DNA of 49,521 nt. It comes from JBMTVN01 sp046047235. Lineage in GTDB: Bacteria > Verrucomicrobiota > Verrucomicrobiia > Limisphaerales > JAHDYP01. The stretch lies in assembly GCA_046047235.1 (NCBI GenBank), contig JBJOII010000016.1, positions 1 through 49,521 of the forward strand. The letters run 5' to 3'. Below are positions 34,801 to 43,486 of the stretch, one piece after another; within the stretch, counting starts at the first letter, position 1; every line of letters begins with the position of its first letter. The notes below the pieces were generated by a model that searched no databases, had not been told where the DNA came from, and saw only the letters and a list, made by a program, of their open reading frames with translations. Made by a program: the position numbers and the translations under genes.

Positions 34801-35832
34801 GGAAAGATAAGTGTGCGTCCCATCATCATTCGAACCGGGCTTGTTCGTAACCACCGGCGCCACATCAGGCAAATTGTCGTCGCGCACCTCCAGATCCCCA
34901 CCCCGCGCCACAGCCCATACCCGCCGATCCCGGTTCGCCGTCATCACATCCCGCACCTCCATCTCTTTCAACATGGTGTCGCGGTTCTTCACCCCGTCAT
35001 ATTCAAGGTGCGACCGGCCACCATACACGTTGTAACCATCAACGGTGCGATACCGCCCAAACCACTGCCGGTTCTTGTCCAGCACCGCCGCCCGCAACCT
35101 CGAAAACGCATCGCCCCCGGCACCCGGTGCAACCTCCCCAAACAAAGCCCGGTAAATCACCGGCGCCAAAACCTCATAGCCAGCATCCCGCAAGTGAATC
35201 CCATTGACGGTCAGGGATTCCTTCGCCTTCGCATACGCCCCACGCGAAGGCCCCAGCAAATCCACAAACTGCACGCCCTTCTCCCGCGCCACTTCGCCCA
35301 TCACCCTCGCGTAAGCCTCCAGGTTCGCAGCGTTCTTCTCCGGCCCGGGATACTTCGGATCCCGATGCCGCTCCTGCGCAATGGGAGAAAACAACACCAC
35401 CCTCGGCGCCCCCTTCCCGCTGTAATCCTGCCCCTGCAAATGGTCCAGATACTCGCCCAGATCCCGGCGAAATGCCGGCAAACCGCCCTCGCCACCAAAG
35501 GACTCGTTGAAACCGAAAAAGGCCAAAACAACATCAGCCTTAACGTGGCTCAACCACTCGTCCGGACTGCCAAAATCCTGCGAACGCAAACGCGTCTTCA
35601 CCTCGTCCCCGGCAAATCCCAAATTCCTAAACACCAGCTCATGCTCGGGATATCGCTCGTAAATCAACGACTCCAGCCATCCGTAATGCTGAAACCGCTC
35701 CGCCAGGGTGTTGCCAACAAACGCAATGTGATCCCCCGGACGCAATTCAAGCCGGTCGGGCGCAGCAGAAACCAGACAGCTCGAACCCATCAGGGCAAAG
35801 CACAGCCGAAACCAAAGTGAACTCATGGACAT
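31888..35832 (-). CDS. PVC-type multidomain secreted protein: altered SGNH domain, membrane-bound dehydrogenase-like propeller, HEAT repeats, C-terminal cupredoxin
   Basis: A 1314-residue protein (ATG at 35832, or the second ATG at 35826). Signal peptide 1-23. Residues 28-235 are an SGNH-like fold: block I reads VGNTLAER instead of a GDS motif, so the nucleophilic Ser is gone, and block V reads NGIHL instead of DGIH. Residues ~345-700 are a beta-propeller of the PVC membrane-bound dehydrogenase (sorbosone-dehydrogenase-like) type, with DVDGDGKADK, DTDGDGRADWKE and FANPHGRVFDRWG. Residues ~705-1150 are HEAT-like helical repeats. Residues ~1165-1290 are a blue-copper domain with His1202, Cys1270, His1275 and Met1279. 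A His-rich end (HVHGSH) follows. The CxxCH heme motif usual in this family is missing; the cupredoxin stands in its place. Probably periplasmic electron transfer coupled to sugar oxidation (inference). Confidence 0.9.
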   Translation of the reverse strand: MSMSSLWFRLCFALMGSSCLVSAAPDRLELRPGDHIAFVGNTLAERFQHYGWLESLIYERYPEHELVFRNLGFAGDEVKTRLRSQDFGSPDEWLSHVKADVVLAFFGFNESFGGEGGLPAFRRDLGEYLDHLQGQDYSGKGAPRVVLFSPIAQERHRDPKYPGPEKNAANLEAYARVMGEVAREKGVQFVDLLGPSRGAYAKAKESLTVNGIHLRDAGYEVLAPVIYRALFGEVAPGAGGDAFSRLRAAVLDKNRQWFGRYRTVDGYNVYGGRSHLEYDGVKNRDTMLKEMEVRDVMTANRDRRVWAVARGGDLEVRDDNLPDVAPVVTNKPGSNDDGTHTYLSGEEAMQKMKLAPGCEVNLFASEERFPDLVNPVQMAFDTRGRLWVAAWPNYPERTPWSTKGDSLLVLEDVDGDGKADKCTPFIDDLNAPTGFQFYRDGVILVQAPDVWFVRDTDGDGRADWKERVVSGLDSADSHHTANALALDPGGAIYFSDGVFHRTQIETAWGVVRNNDAAIFRFEPGSGRFETYIPYGFANPHGRVFDRWGVDLVTDATGNNTYYGPAFSGRLDYPQKHSGLRQFWDRPSRPCAGTGMLTSRHFPEEFQGNFLNCNVIGFQGIYRVRVDEEGSGVTGTTLEPLVQSSDPNFRPTSVGVAPDGSVIFLDWHNPIIGHMQHHLRDPSRDHAHGRVYRVTYAGSPLLTPPQVHGAAIKDLLELLRSPEDDVRIRAKVELGSRDTGEVLAAVRKWASQFSREKLEDQPLLMEALWVMQWHHQVDQKLLRQMLVSPEWRARAAAVRVLCYVRDEVKDVLDLLRVAANDSAPRVRLEAVRAASFFEGDPALEVAHEILKHETDYYLEYTFKETLRQLQPAGAPPFLPKDPVALDRVLQRLNDAELARAEGVAPVLEERLLRSGYDLNTRNTALMQLVEAKSSDRTDEVLAALQRVDNGRGDIKASGGLGQLLLVMPDDLGGRRADLLSMAKQAAQREVRSAAWAAVVAADGGEPSKAWADAGNRDEDRLALMGGIVLFLDPAVRARFAPQLKEVLDGGKSQSDLQAVAIAALPLLGDEHAGYTFARLCEELRRDKFRVRAARALLEVPRGSWQGAGAREAAEAILAWAARVPAADRTSQGYVEVVQAGSELAGLLPAEVGRPIQKGLLDLGVRVFVIKTVREAMRYDITRLVVEAGKPFEVILENQDMMPHNLVFAQPGSREEVGKQAETMSPNPDRQGRVYVPNNPKIWASSKLLEPGAKETLKLTAPEKPGTYDYLCTYPEHWRVMFGELVVVADADALLEASRELPPAPVAAEGHVHGSH

Positions 35833-36281
35833 ACTGAGCGGGACTTATATCCAATGAGACGGTTCTGACCAGCCCAGAATCATCGGTGCCACAGGAAAAT
35901 CGACGAGCCCCCTCCCCCACTCGCATCGCCCCCGCAGCGCCACCAGCCGGCACCAACAAGCTCCGTGCAAGTCATTTGGCCCAGTCAGTTGCCGGGCAGG
36001 AAATGAACAGCATCACGTCGTGCGATGCTGCTTGCTCAAAGACCCTGCCCTGCAAGCTTCGCAAAGCACGACGGCATCGCCGCAGACTCAGGCAACATGA
36101 CTTGCGCAGAAGCACTGGGCAAACAACAGAGAAGAAAAGTGAGGAACCTACAACTCAGCCCGCCCCGAGGGGTTAAGCATGTCATCGCCGCCCATCATAA
36201 CGGGTCACCTATGCAGTCAAGCGTATTAGCGCTATACACGTAACTTTCAGGGCTCTTGTCGACGATTCACCCGACAATAAA
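35833..36281. other. 449-bp intergenic region with no gene recognised
   Basis: Lies upstream of the PVC multidomain gene and downstream of the triple-LamG gene terminator. It must hold the promoter of the PVC gene: the minus-strand sequence just ahead of the ATG reads TTGGATATAAG, where GATATAAG could be a -10-like element. Short open frames on the plus strand (for example 35886-36176) have unbiased codons, high Arg/Pro/Thr and no family resemblance, so none is called. I found no tRNA-like cloverleaf or long repeat. Confidence 0.5.
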
Positions 36282-36320
36282 GGCCCGGAGCGAGATCGAA
36301 TCCGATCGCCGCCCCGGGCC
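36282..36320 (-). terminator. Intrinsic-terminator-like hairpin after the triple-LamG gene
   Basis: GGCCCGG (36282-36288) and CCGGGCC (36314-36320) pair perfectly, with a further weak inner stem GATCG/CGATC. On the minus strand the stem is followed by TTTATTG. It begins 22 bp after the stop at 36342. Confidence 0.7.
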
Positions 36321-36341
36321 CGAAGATTCAGACACCAGACG

Positions 36342-39300
36342 CTACTGCCGTAAACGATAGTAAGCCGCCGCCTGGTCAGTCGTGATCGTCACGGAGTTAC
36401 CCGACACACCCTGAACAGGTGTCCAGACCGGAGCCGAAAGATCGCCGGCGCTCTCCAGCGTGAAGGCTCCATCGGATTCCCAGCTCAAGGTCACGGTCCC
36501 GTCCCCATTGGAACCAAAGACCACCACGGGCTCAGGAACCACGGTCACGGACAACACGATCGGAATCCCGTCAGCAGTCGCCCCGCCAAGTGACTCCAGC
36601 TCGGCATCCGTCAGCTTGCCCGACCGGATCTGCACCGAACTCACCCACATGCGACGCCGCTCGTCCTGGTCTCCATCACCAAACAAGACCGCCGTCGGCC
36701 CCATGCTGCGACGTGGATTGTCCAGGCTCTGGTTCGCCGTCCAGTCGTCCTGCTTGATGCCGTCCACATACTTGGTCACCACCGGAGGATTGGCCGCCAT
36801 GTCGTACGCCGCCGCAATGCGATGCCACTCGCCCGGCGTGAACGCATCCGTGCCATTGTAACCTCCAGCACCCTGACCGAAGTTGTTCCCCTGCCAGAAG
36901 AGGTCCCCGTCATCCGTGTTGTCTGCAGAGCTGACCTGCCACAAGGCAGCCGCCCCCGCCCCGGTGGTGTCCACCATCACGTCCATGATCAGGGTGTACT
37001 GGTTCACCCGAGTGCCACCCCCATTCGGAGAAATGCGGTGGGTCAACACGTAACCAATGTTCCGGGAGAGATCCCCCGGCACCTCCATGATGTTGGCAGC
37101 CAACCCGGCAATGTCCCCAACCCCAAGATCGGCCGTCGCCCCAAACGCAGTCCCCGCCGCAGTCTGTCCCGCCGCACCATCCAGATAGTCCAACGGAACA
37201 CCAATGGTCGCGCCCAGGTCAGCGAACTCAAAATCCCACTGGCCCGTCACGGTGCTCTTCGGCACATACAACGGAATCCCCGCCGCCGAAGGACCACCCA
37301 ACAGCACCGCCTCAGCGTCGGTAATCCGCCCCGGCCTGATCTGCACTGAGTTTACCCACATCTCACGACGCTCGTCCTGGTCACCATCGCCAAATAGCAC
37401 CGCAGACGCCTGAAGCGCCCGACGTGGATTGTCCAGACTCTGGTTCGCGATCCAATCGTCCTGCTTAATGCCATCAACAAACTTGGCCACCAACGGAGGA
37501 TTCGCAGCCATGTCATAGGCCGCCACAATCCGGTGCCACTCGCCCGCCGTGAAGGTTCCCCGACCATTGTAGCCACCGCCTCCCTGACCAAAGTTGTTCC
37601 CCTGCCAGAACAAGTCGCCATCATCTGTATTCCCCGTGGAACTGGTCTGCCACAAAGCAGCCGCACCAGCGCCCGAGTTCGCAACCATCACGTCCATCAC
37701 CAGCGTATACTGGTTGACCAGGGTGCCCCCGCCGTTGGGCGCCATCCCATGCTCCATCACATAACCAATGTTGCGCGACAGATCGCCCGGAACACGCATC
37801 ACCATGGCTTCCTCGCCCTGAATCCCGGCTACGCCCAGGTCCGTCGTGGAACCAAACACCGTCCCGGTAGCAGTCTCTCCGGCCGCGCCATCAAGGAAGC
37901 TCAAGTCCTTGCCCACATTAGCCCCGAGATCGCCAAACTCGAAATCCCACTGGCCCGCAATCGGATCAGCCATGATCCTCGAAGGTATGCCAGCAGCCGT
38001 AGGTCCACCCAGCGCGGCAGCCTCCGCATCGCTGAGCTTGCCAACACGAATCTGCACGGAGTTCAACCACATCTTGCGCCGTTCATCCTGGTCGCCGTCA
38101 GCCAACAGGATCGCTGTCTCCTGCAGCGATCGGCGCGGGTTGTCCAGGCTCTGGTTGTCTGTCCAGTCATCCTGCTTGATGCCGTCCACATACTTGGTCA
38201 CCACGGGCGGATCCGCCGCCATGTCGTATGCCGCTACCACCCGGTGCCACTCACCCGCCGTGAAGGTCCCCCGACCATTGTAGCCGCCACCACCCTGACC
38301 AAAGTTGTTCCCCTGCCAAAACAAGTCGCCGTCGTCAGTGTTGCCCGCCGAACTCGTCTGCCACAGCGCGGCAGCACCCGCACCCGTCGTGTCAACCATC
38401 ACGTCCATGATCAGGGTATACTGGTTCACCCGCGTCCCACCCCCGTTCGGCCCAATGCCGTGCGTCATCACGTAACCAATGCGACGATCCACGTCGCCCG
38501 GTGCCTCCATGATCAATGCCTCCTCACCACCAATACCGGCAACCCCCAGCGCAGTGGTCGTCCCAAAACGCGTCCCCTGCTCGGTCAAACCTCCCACCCC
38601 GTCCAAATACGCCAACGCCCGACCCACGGTGGCCCGCAAATCGCCACGCTCAAAATCCCATTGCCCCGCAACGGTGGTCGATCCCCCCTCAGCAGTCACG
38701 ATACCAAACGACCAGGTCGCCTCATGAACCGTACCCAGCGAGTCGGTATACTCCACGCGCACATCCGTCACGCTGTCCGTCCGCCCCGCATCCGGATAGT
38801 AAACGGCCGAGACTAGACTGCCACTCTTGCTGGCTTCCAACGAGGCAGTCACGTCCGCTCCATCAATGAACATGCTGACATCCCCAGCCGCCACGGTGGC
38901 CGCCCCATCCGAAATCGTCACGGCAACTGGATCCACAGCCGGGTTCCCCTCGGAACCATCCGATGGCGAGATCCGCACGACGTAGGGCCCTTTCGCCTCC
39001 GCCACAGTGGTGCTGGCATAGACCTTGATCGCCCCAGCGTTCTGGTCATCACCCACGGGAATTCTCGCCCCACTAACCGGATCAATGGAGTAGAAGTTCA
39101 GGTTCGCCGCCAACCCCGTCTGCCAATACAAAACACGGAACGGATACAACCCCGCCACAGGCGCCTGAACGGTGAACGAATTCTCGTTCCGCCAACCCGG
39201 CTCAAAACCCGGCGCAATCCGCTGATACTCCGCCACCTTCATCCCAAAGTAATCCCGCGGATTCTGCGCCACAAAAACCTGGAACCCATCGTCGTTGTTC

Positions 39301-39827
39301 ACGTCGGTCCGGTCCGCCGCCACGCTCACCGCCAAGGTGTGCTCCCCCGCGGTCAACTCCAGAAAACCCACCGCCTCCACCACAAAGTTGTCGGTGTGCC
39401 CCCCCGTCCCCGGAATGCCGGGGAAAAAGTCACCCTGCGTGTAGTTGTCCGGCGGCAAACCCCCAAGATAATTGGCGTCCAGGTCATACAAATCCACCCA
39501 GTCCCCGTCCTTCTCAAAACAAACCCACTTCGGATTGTAGCTCCCCCCGGTCCCAGGACCAGCCACAGCCTCGTTCACCACCAACTCCCCCGCATCGTCA
39601 GTCAATAACCCATGAATCTGCGCCAAAGCCCGCAAGGAGTTGTTCGCCAACGGAGGATCCACCGGACCCTGCGCCACCCGAACCACAAAGCCGGGCTGGC
39701 TCGACGTCCCCAGCGGCAAGGCCGCCGACTCGGGAAGAACAACGGTCGCAGCCTGCATGGAGCAGACCCCGACCGACATCGCCAGTGCCGCAAACGGCCT
39801 GACACCTAACAACGGTGGGAATTTCAT
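36342..39827 (-). CDS. Secreted protein with three exact-length LamG-like repeats
   Basis: A 1161-residue protein started at ATG 39827; an open frame upstream is dismissed because the signal peptide (residues 1-27, PFAALAMSVGVCSMQAA) begins here. Residues ~28-300 form one or two beta-sandwich domains; DNFVVEAVGFLELTAGEHTLAVSVAADRTD is PA14-like in style. Residues ~388-1098 are three copies of a 237-residue module, each starting GQWDFE and holding GYV(M/L)-x-H, MAPNGGGT-type segments, NQYTLIMDVMV, LFWQGNNFGQG, W-H-R-(V/I)-x-AAYDMA and SLDNPRR. These are features of concanavalin/LamG-type lectin folds. The C-terminal ~60 residues (VFGSNGDGTVTLSWESDGAFTLES) are the short beta domain common at PVC protein ends. 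Probably surface or extracellular glycan binding. No catalytic motif seen. Confidence 0.88.
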   Translation of the reverse strand: MKFPPLLGVRPFAALAMSVGVCSMQAATVVLPESAALPLGTSSQPGFVVRVAQGPVDPPLANNSLRALAQIHGLLTDDAGELVVNEAVAGPGTGGSYNPKWVCFEKDGDWVDLYDLDANYLGGLPPDNYTQGDFFPGIPGTGGHTDNFVVEAVGFLELTAGEHTLAVSVAADRTDVNNDDGFQVFVAQNPRDYFGMKVAEYQRIAPGFEPGWRNENSFTVQAPVAGLYPFRVLYWQTGLAANLNFYSIDPVSGARIPVGDDQNAGAIKVYASTTVAEAKGPYVVRISPSDGSEGNPAVDPVAVTISDGAATVAAGDVSMFIDGADVTASLEASKSGSLVSAVYYPDAGRTDSVTDVRVEYTDSLGTVHEATWSFGIVTAEGGSTTVAGQWDFERGDLRATVGRALAYLDGVGGLTEQGTRFGTTTALGVAGIGGEEALIMEAPGDVDRRIGYVMTHGIGPNGGGTRVNQYTLIMDVMVDTTGAGAAALWQTSSAGNTDDGDLFWQGNNFGQGGGGYNGRGTFTAGEWHRVVAAYDMAADPPVVTKYVDGIKQDDWTDNQSLDNPRRSLQETAILLADGDQDERRKMWLNSVQIRVGKLSDAEAAALGGPTAAGIPSRIMADPIAGQWDFEFGDLGANVGKDLSFLDGAAGETATGTVFGSTTDLGVAGIQGEEAMVMRVPGDLSRNIGYVMEHGMAPNGGGTLVNQYTLVMDVMVANSGAGAAALWQTSSTGNTDDGDLFWQGNNFGQGGGGYNGRGTFTAGEWHRIVAAYDMAANPPLVAKFVDGIKQDDWIANQSLDNPRRALQASAVLFGDGDQDERREMWVNSVQIRPGRITDAEAVLLGGPSAAGIPLYVPKSTVTGQWDFEFADLGATIGVPLDYLDGAAGQTAAGTAFGATADLGVGDIAGLAANIMEVPGDLSRNIGYVLTHRISPNGGGTRVNQYTLIMDVMVDTTGAGAAALWQVSSADNTDDGDLFWQGNNFGQGAGGYNGTDAFTPGEWHRIAAAYDMAANPPVVTKYVDGIKQDDWTANQSLDNPRRSMGPTAVLFGDGDQDERRRMWVSSVQIRSGKLTDAELESLGGATADGIPIVLSVTVVPEPVVVFGSNGDGTVTLSWESDGAFTLESAGDLSAPVWTPVQGVSGNSVTITTDQAAAYYRLRQ
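36534..38666 (-). repeat. Three tandem 711-bp coding repeats (237 residues each)
   Basis: The GQWDFE signature occurs at 38666, 37955 and 37244 on the minus strand, spaced exactly 711 bp twice. Copies 1, 2 and 3 are nearly identical over long stretches (for example the WQGNNFGQG and QSLDNPRR blocks) but differ in others. Exact length conservation with partial divergence suggests duplication with ongoing homogenisation. Confidence 0.9.
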
Positions 39828-40001
39828 CGTTGCCGATTTATCCTCACCCCACGGGATGTCAAGGCTAGACACTCCGATCGATGCCTCCGAACTCACGGAG
39901 CCCGATCGGCAAAACCCAACTACACGTTCCCCGACATCACCCCCCAAGTTCCCGCCACTCCGCGCTTGCCCTCGCCCACAACACTCCTATGATCCCTCCC
40001 C

Positions 40002-41111
40002 ATGAACGCCAAGGAGGCGTTGATCGCACTCAACATGATAGAAGGGCTGGGCCCTGTGCGCCTGCGGAAACTGCTGGAACATTACCCGGACCCAACGGGC
40101 ATCCTCCAGGCCGGTTCCGTAGAGCTCGCACGTATACCCGGCATCACCACCGACCTCGCCCACACCCTCGCCTCATGGCAGGATCACGTGGACCTGCAAG
40201 GTGAACTCCGCCGAATCCGCGACTTCAATATCGAGGTGCTCGCCGGAACCGATCCCCACTACCCCTCCGCCCTCCGCGAAATCTACGATCCCCCCATCGT
40301 GCTCTATTGCCGCGGACGTATCCTGCCCGAGGACAACAACTCCATCGCCCTGGTCGGCTCGCGCCAAACCACCCACTACGGAAAAGAAACCGCCCGTCGC
40401 CTCGCCTACCAGCTCGCTTACGTGGGAGTCACGGTCGTCAGCGGCGGAGCCCGCGGCGTCGATACCGCCGCTCACCAGGGCGCCCTCCAGGCCAAGGGCC
40501 GCACTCTCGCCGTCCTCGGCCATGGCATCGATCGCGTCTTTCCCCCGGAAAATATCAGCCTCTTCGAACGCATCACGTCCTCCGGAGCCGTCATCACACA
40601 GTTCCCCTTCGGCCGCAGGGCCGACCGCCAAACCTTCCCGATCCGGAACCGTATCGTCGCCGGCATGAGTCTCGGCACGGTCGTTATCGAGGCCGGCTAC
40701 TCCAGCGGCGCTCTCATCACCGCCAACATGGCAGTCGATGCCGGACGCTTGGTGTTCGCTGTCCCCGGCCGTATCGATTCCCCCCAAAGCAAAGGCTGTC
40801 ACGAGCTCATCAAGAAAGGAGCCAAACTGTGCGAGTCCGCCGAGGATGTCCTGTCCGAGTTCGAATACCTCTTCCCCGCATCCAACCGTAGCCCCTCACC
40901 CTCCACCCCCGGCACTCTCCCCTCCCTCACTCTCTCCGAACACGAAGAAAAAGTCCTCGCCGTCATCCAGCACCAGGAAATGCCGCTCGACCCCATTATC
41001 CATCAAACCGGCCTGCCCGCCTCCACCGTCTCCGTCGCCCTGCTCAGCCTCGAAATGAAACGCCTCGTCAGGCAGCTTCCGGGGAAACTGTTCGCCCGCT
41101 GCCACCACTGA
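40002..41111 (+). CDS. dprA: DNA-processing protein DprA (DNA uptake/RecA loader)
   Basis: A 369-residue protein. An N-terminal helix-hairpin-helix-like region (IALNMIEGLGPVRLRKLLEHY) is followed by the Rossmann-like DNA_processg_A domain with SIALVGSRQTTHYG, VVSGGARGVDTAAHQGAL and the basic patch NRIVAGMSLGTVVIEAGYSSGALITA-type segment, which bind ssDNA and RecA. A C-terminal winged-helix domain (about 305-365) is present. DprA protects incoming single strands and loads RecA in natural transformation; presence alone does not prove competence. The 3' end overlaps the convergent ATPase gene by 44 bp. Confidence 0.97.
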   Translation: MNAKEALIALNMIEGLGPVRLRKLLEHYPDPTGILQAGSVELARIPGITTDLAHTLASWQDHVDLQGELRRIRDFNIEVLAGTDPHYPSALREIYDPPIVLYCRGRILPEDNNSIALVGSRQTTHYGKETARRLAYQLAYVGVTVVSGGARGVDTAAHQGALQAKGRTLAVLGHGIDRVFPPENISLFERITSSGAVITQFPFGRRADRQTFPIRNRIVAGMSLGTVVIEAGYSSGALITANMAVDAGRLVFAVPGRIDSPQSKGCHELIKKGAKLCESAEDVLSEFEYLFPASNRSPSPSTPGTLPSLTLSEHEEKVLAVIQHQEMPLDPIIHQTGLPASTVSVALLSLEMKRLVRQLPGKLFARCHH

Positions 41112-43419
41112 ACAACAAACGCAAACTGTTCAACACCACCACCACGGTGCTGCCCTCATGCCCCAATACTCCCAAGGTCAACGGAATGCCCCCCGCCAGC
41201 GCAAAAGCCACCAGCACTACCACGGTCCCCAATGAAATCGCCAGGTTCTGCCGGATAATCCTCCTCGCCCGTCGACTCAACTCAAACGCCGCCAGAAAAT
41301 TCTCCAACCGGTCCCGCATCAATACCACCTCAGCCTGCTCCAGCGCCGCATCCGCACCCCTGGCCCCCATCGCCACCCCCACGTCCGCCGCAGCCAGGCT
41401 CGGAGCATCATTCACCCCATCCCCAATCATCGCCACCGGCTTGCCCGCCTCCACAAAACCCCGCACAACCCCCACCTTGTCCTCCGGCTTCAAATCCGTC
41501 CGCAAATCCGTCAACCCCACCTGCTGCCGCAACGCCTCCGCCGCCGCCTTCCGGTCCCCCGTCAAGACCACCACCTCCAAACGATGGCCCAACAAATCAC
41601 GCACCAACTGCGCTGCCGTCGGCCTGAGGTCGTCCCGCAACCGGATCCGCCCCGCTAATTGCCCCGACCAGAGCCAGATCTCACTCGTCCCCGGATCCTC
41701 CACCTCCACCTCCGCCGACGGCCGCCACCCGGTCACCCCGCAAACCCACTCTTTCCTCCCCAGCCAGACCTGCTCCCCACCCACCCAACCGGTCACCCCC
41801 AATCCGTTCAGGGACTCAAAACGCTCCACCTCCAGCGGACGCCACCCCGCATGCTTGCCATGCCGCAAAATAGCCCGCGCCAACGGATGCTGCGAATGCT
41901 GCTCCAATGCAAATGCCCACTGCATCAGCCGCTCCTCCCCCCCGGCGGGATAACTCTCCGCACCCTCCACCCGTAACTCCCCCGTGGTCAATGTGCCCGT
42001 CTTGTCCATCGCCACCACTTTCACCCCAGCCAACCGCTCCACCGCCGCACCCCCGCGAAATAAAATCCCCCGCTTCGCCGCCCACGCAATCGCCGCCAAC
42101 ACCGCCGACGGAATCGATAGTACCAAGGCACACGGTGACGACACCACCAGCAAGGTCATCGCCCGGTAAAAGGCCCCGGACTCCCCACCCGCCACACCCC
42201 AGGGCGACATCCCCCGCACCAGCCACCAATATAAAAACATCCCCAGCGATAACCCCAAAACCGCATAGGTGTAACCCGTGGAAAAACGATCGGTAAATCG
42301 CTGCGCCGGCGCCTTCAAATGCTGTGCCTCCCGTATCAACCGCACCACCTTCTGCAACGCGCTCTCACTCGCAGCCCGCAACACCACCACCTCCACGCTG
42401 CCCCACAAGTTCATCGTCCCCGCCAAAACAGTGTCCCCCTCCCGCTTGTCCACCGGCACCGCCTCCCCCGTAAGTGTCGATTCGTCAGCCGCCGTCTCCC
42501 CCGCCCGGATCTCCGCATCCACCGAAAACTGCTCACCCGGCCGCACCCGCAACCGCATCCCCTCCACCAACTCCTCCACCGGCGTCAACACCTCACGCCC
42601 GCCCTCATCCAAACGCGATGCCACCTTCGGCGCATCCCGAAATAAACTGCGAATCTCCCGCTGGGTCCGCCCCATCGCGTAGTGCTCCAGCGCACCCGAT
42701 AAGGAAAACAAAAACAACAAGACCGTCCCCTCCGCAAATGCCCCTATCGCCGCACTCCCCGCCGCCACCGCCAGCATCAGAAAATGAACGTCCAATACCC
42801 CCACCTCCAGCCGCTCGCGAATCTCCCCCACGGTAAACCACGCCCCCGCCACATAAGCCATCAGATACAACGCCACGGAAACAACACCCACCGGAACCAT
42901 CCACCCCGCCAAACCCAACAACCCGCAAGCCACCGCCGCCATCAACTGCAACCGCCACTCCCTGTCGTAATCTTCCTCCCCCGAAAAAATAACCTGCCGC
43001 GGCTCAAACCTCGGAAATGGCACGCTGCTCCAACGCCAAAACCGCGGCGCCGTCGGACACGTCACCCGCGAAAAGGTCACCTTGCCCCCATCCCGCTCCA
43101 CCTGAACCCGCAACCGCCCCTCCACCTGCCCCGCAATCGGACAATCCCCACACTCTTCCTCCCCCTCCAATAAATGACAGCCCTCCCCCCGCACCCCTGC
43201 CTGCATCTCCCCAATCCGATCCCGTATCCCCCCAGCCACACTGTCCCCCTCCTTCAAACCCAGGGTCGCCACCTCCATCGACTCAGCCCCACGCTCAAAC
43301 CGCACCGCCTCCAACCGACGATCGGCCTCCATCGCCTCCACCACGGTCTGACGCAAACATGGCGTCACGCCGTCCACCCGGCCAACCGCTCCACTGCTCT
43401 TGGCTTCTTCTCGACTCAT
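41068..43419 (-). CDS. P1B-type heavy-metal-translocating ATPase (P1B-4-like, SPC/HEGST motifs)
   Basis: A 783-residue protein started at ATG 43419, which begins at the N-terminal cytosolic region; a long upstream frame is antisense to the crp-family gene. Residues 1-120 resemble a degenerate HMA domain (TPCLRQTVVEAMEADRRLEAVRFE) with a Cys cluster Cys81, Cys90, Cys93. Membrane segments near 158-250. TGEA at 317-320, SPC at 428-430, DKTGT phosphorylation site Asp472, GDGVNDAP and near the end HEGST (about 754-758). SPC together with HEG(S/G)T is characteristic of P1B-4 pumps for cobalt, iron or zinc (family knowledge), so a divalent-metal exporter is likely. It is divergent from the crp-family gene over 67 bp, which makes control by that regulator plausible. 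Confidence 0.9.
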   Translation of the reverse strand: MSREEAKSSGAVGRVDGVTPCLRQTVVEAMEADRRLEAVRFERGAESMEVATLGLKEGDSVAGGIRDRIGEMQAGVRGEGCHLLEGEEECGDCPIAGQVEGRLRVQVERDGGKVTFSRVTCPTAPRFWRWSSVPFPRFEPRQVIFSGEEDYDREWRLQLMAAVACGLLGLAGWMVPVGVVSVALYLMAYVAGAWFTVGEIRERLEVGVLDVHFLMLAVAAGSAAIGAFAEGTVLLFLFSLSGALEHYAMGRTQREIRSLFRDAPKVASRLDEGGREVLTPVEELVEGMRLRVRPGEQFSVDAEIRAGETAADESTLTGEAVPVDKREGDTVLAGTMNLWGSVEVVVLRAASESALQKVVRLIREAQHLKAPAQRFTDRFSTGYTYAVLGLSLGMFLYWWLVRGMSPWGVAGGESGAFYRAMTLLVVSSPCALVLSIPSAVLAAIAWAAKRGILFRGGAAVERLAGVKVVAMDKTGTLTTGELRVEGAESYPAGGEERLMQWAFALEQHSQHPLARAILRHGKHAGWRPLEVERFESLNGLGVTGWVGGEQVWLGRKEWVCGVTGWRPSAEVEVEDPGTSEIWLWSGQLAGRIRLRDDLRPTAAQLVRDLLGHRLEVVVLTGDRKAAAEALRQQVGLTDLRTDLKPEDKVGVVRGFVEAGKPVAMIGDGVNDAPSLAAADVGVAMGARGADAALEQAEVVLMRDRLENFLAAFELSRRARRIIRQNLAISLGTVVVLVAFALAGGIPLTLGVLGHEGSTVVVVLNSLRLLFSGGSGRTVSPEAA

Positions 43420-43486
43420 CAACCGGTTCCTGAGGGAAAGCTTGATCCGTCCTACCCCAGAATGCAACCTCCCCCCCAAGCCAGAA

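Noticed and set aside
33511..35820. Long plus-strand open frame (769 codons)
   Set aside because: Antisense shadow of the PVC multidomain gene; composition is His/Arg/Pro-rich with no domain.
35886..36176. Small plus-strand ORF in the 449-bp gap
   Set aside because: No coding bias, Arg/Pro/Thr-rich product, no start signal.
40002..41111. Evidence for a competence locus
   Set aside because: dprA stands alone without com genes, so only the single gene is called.
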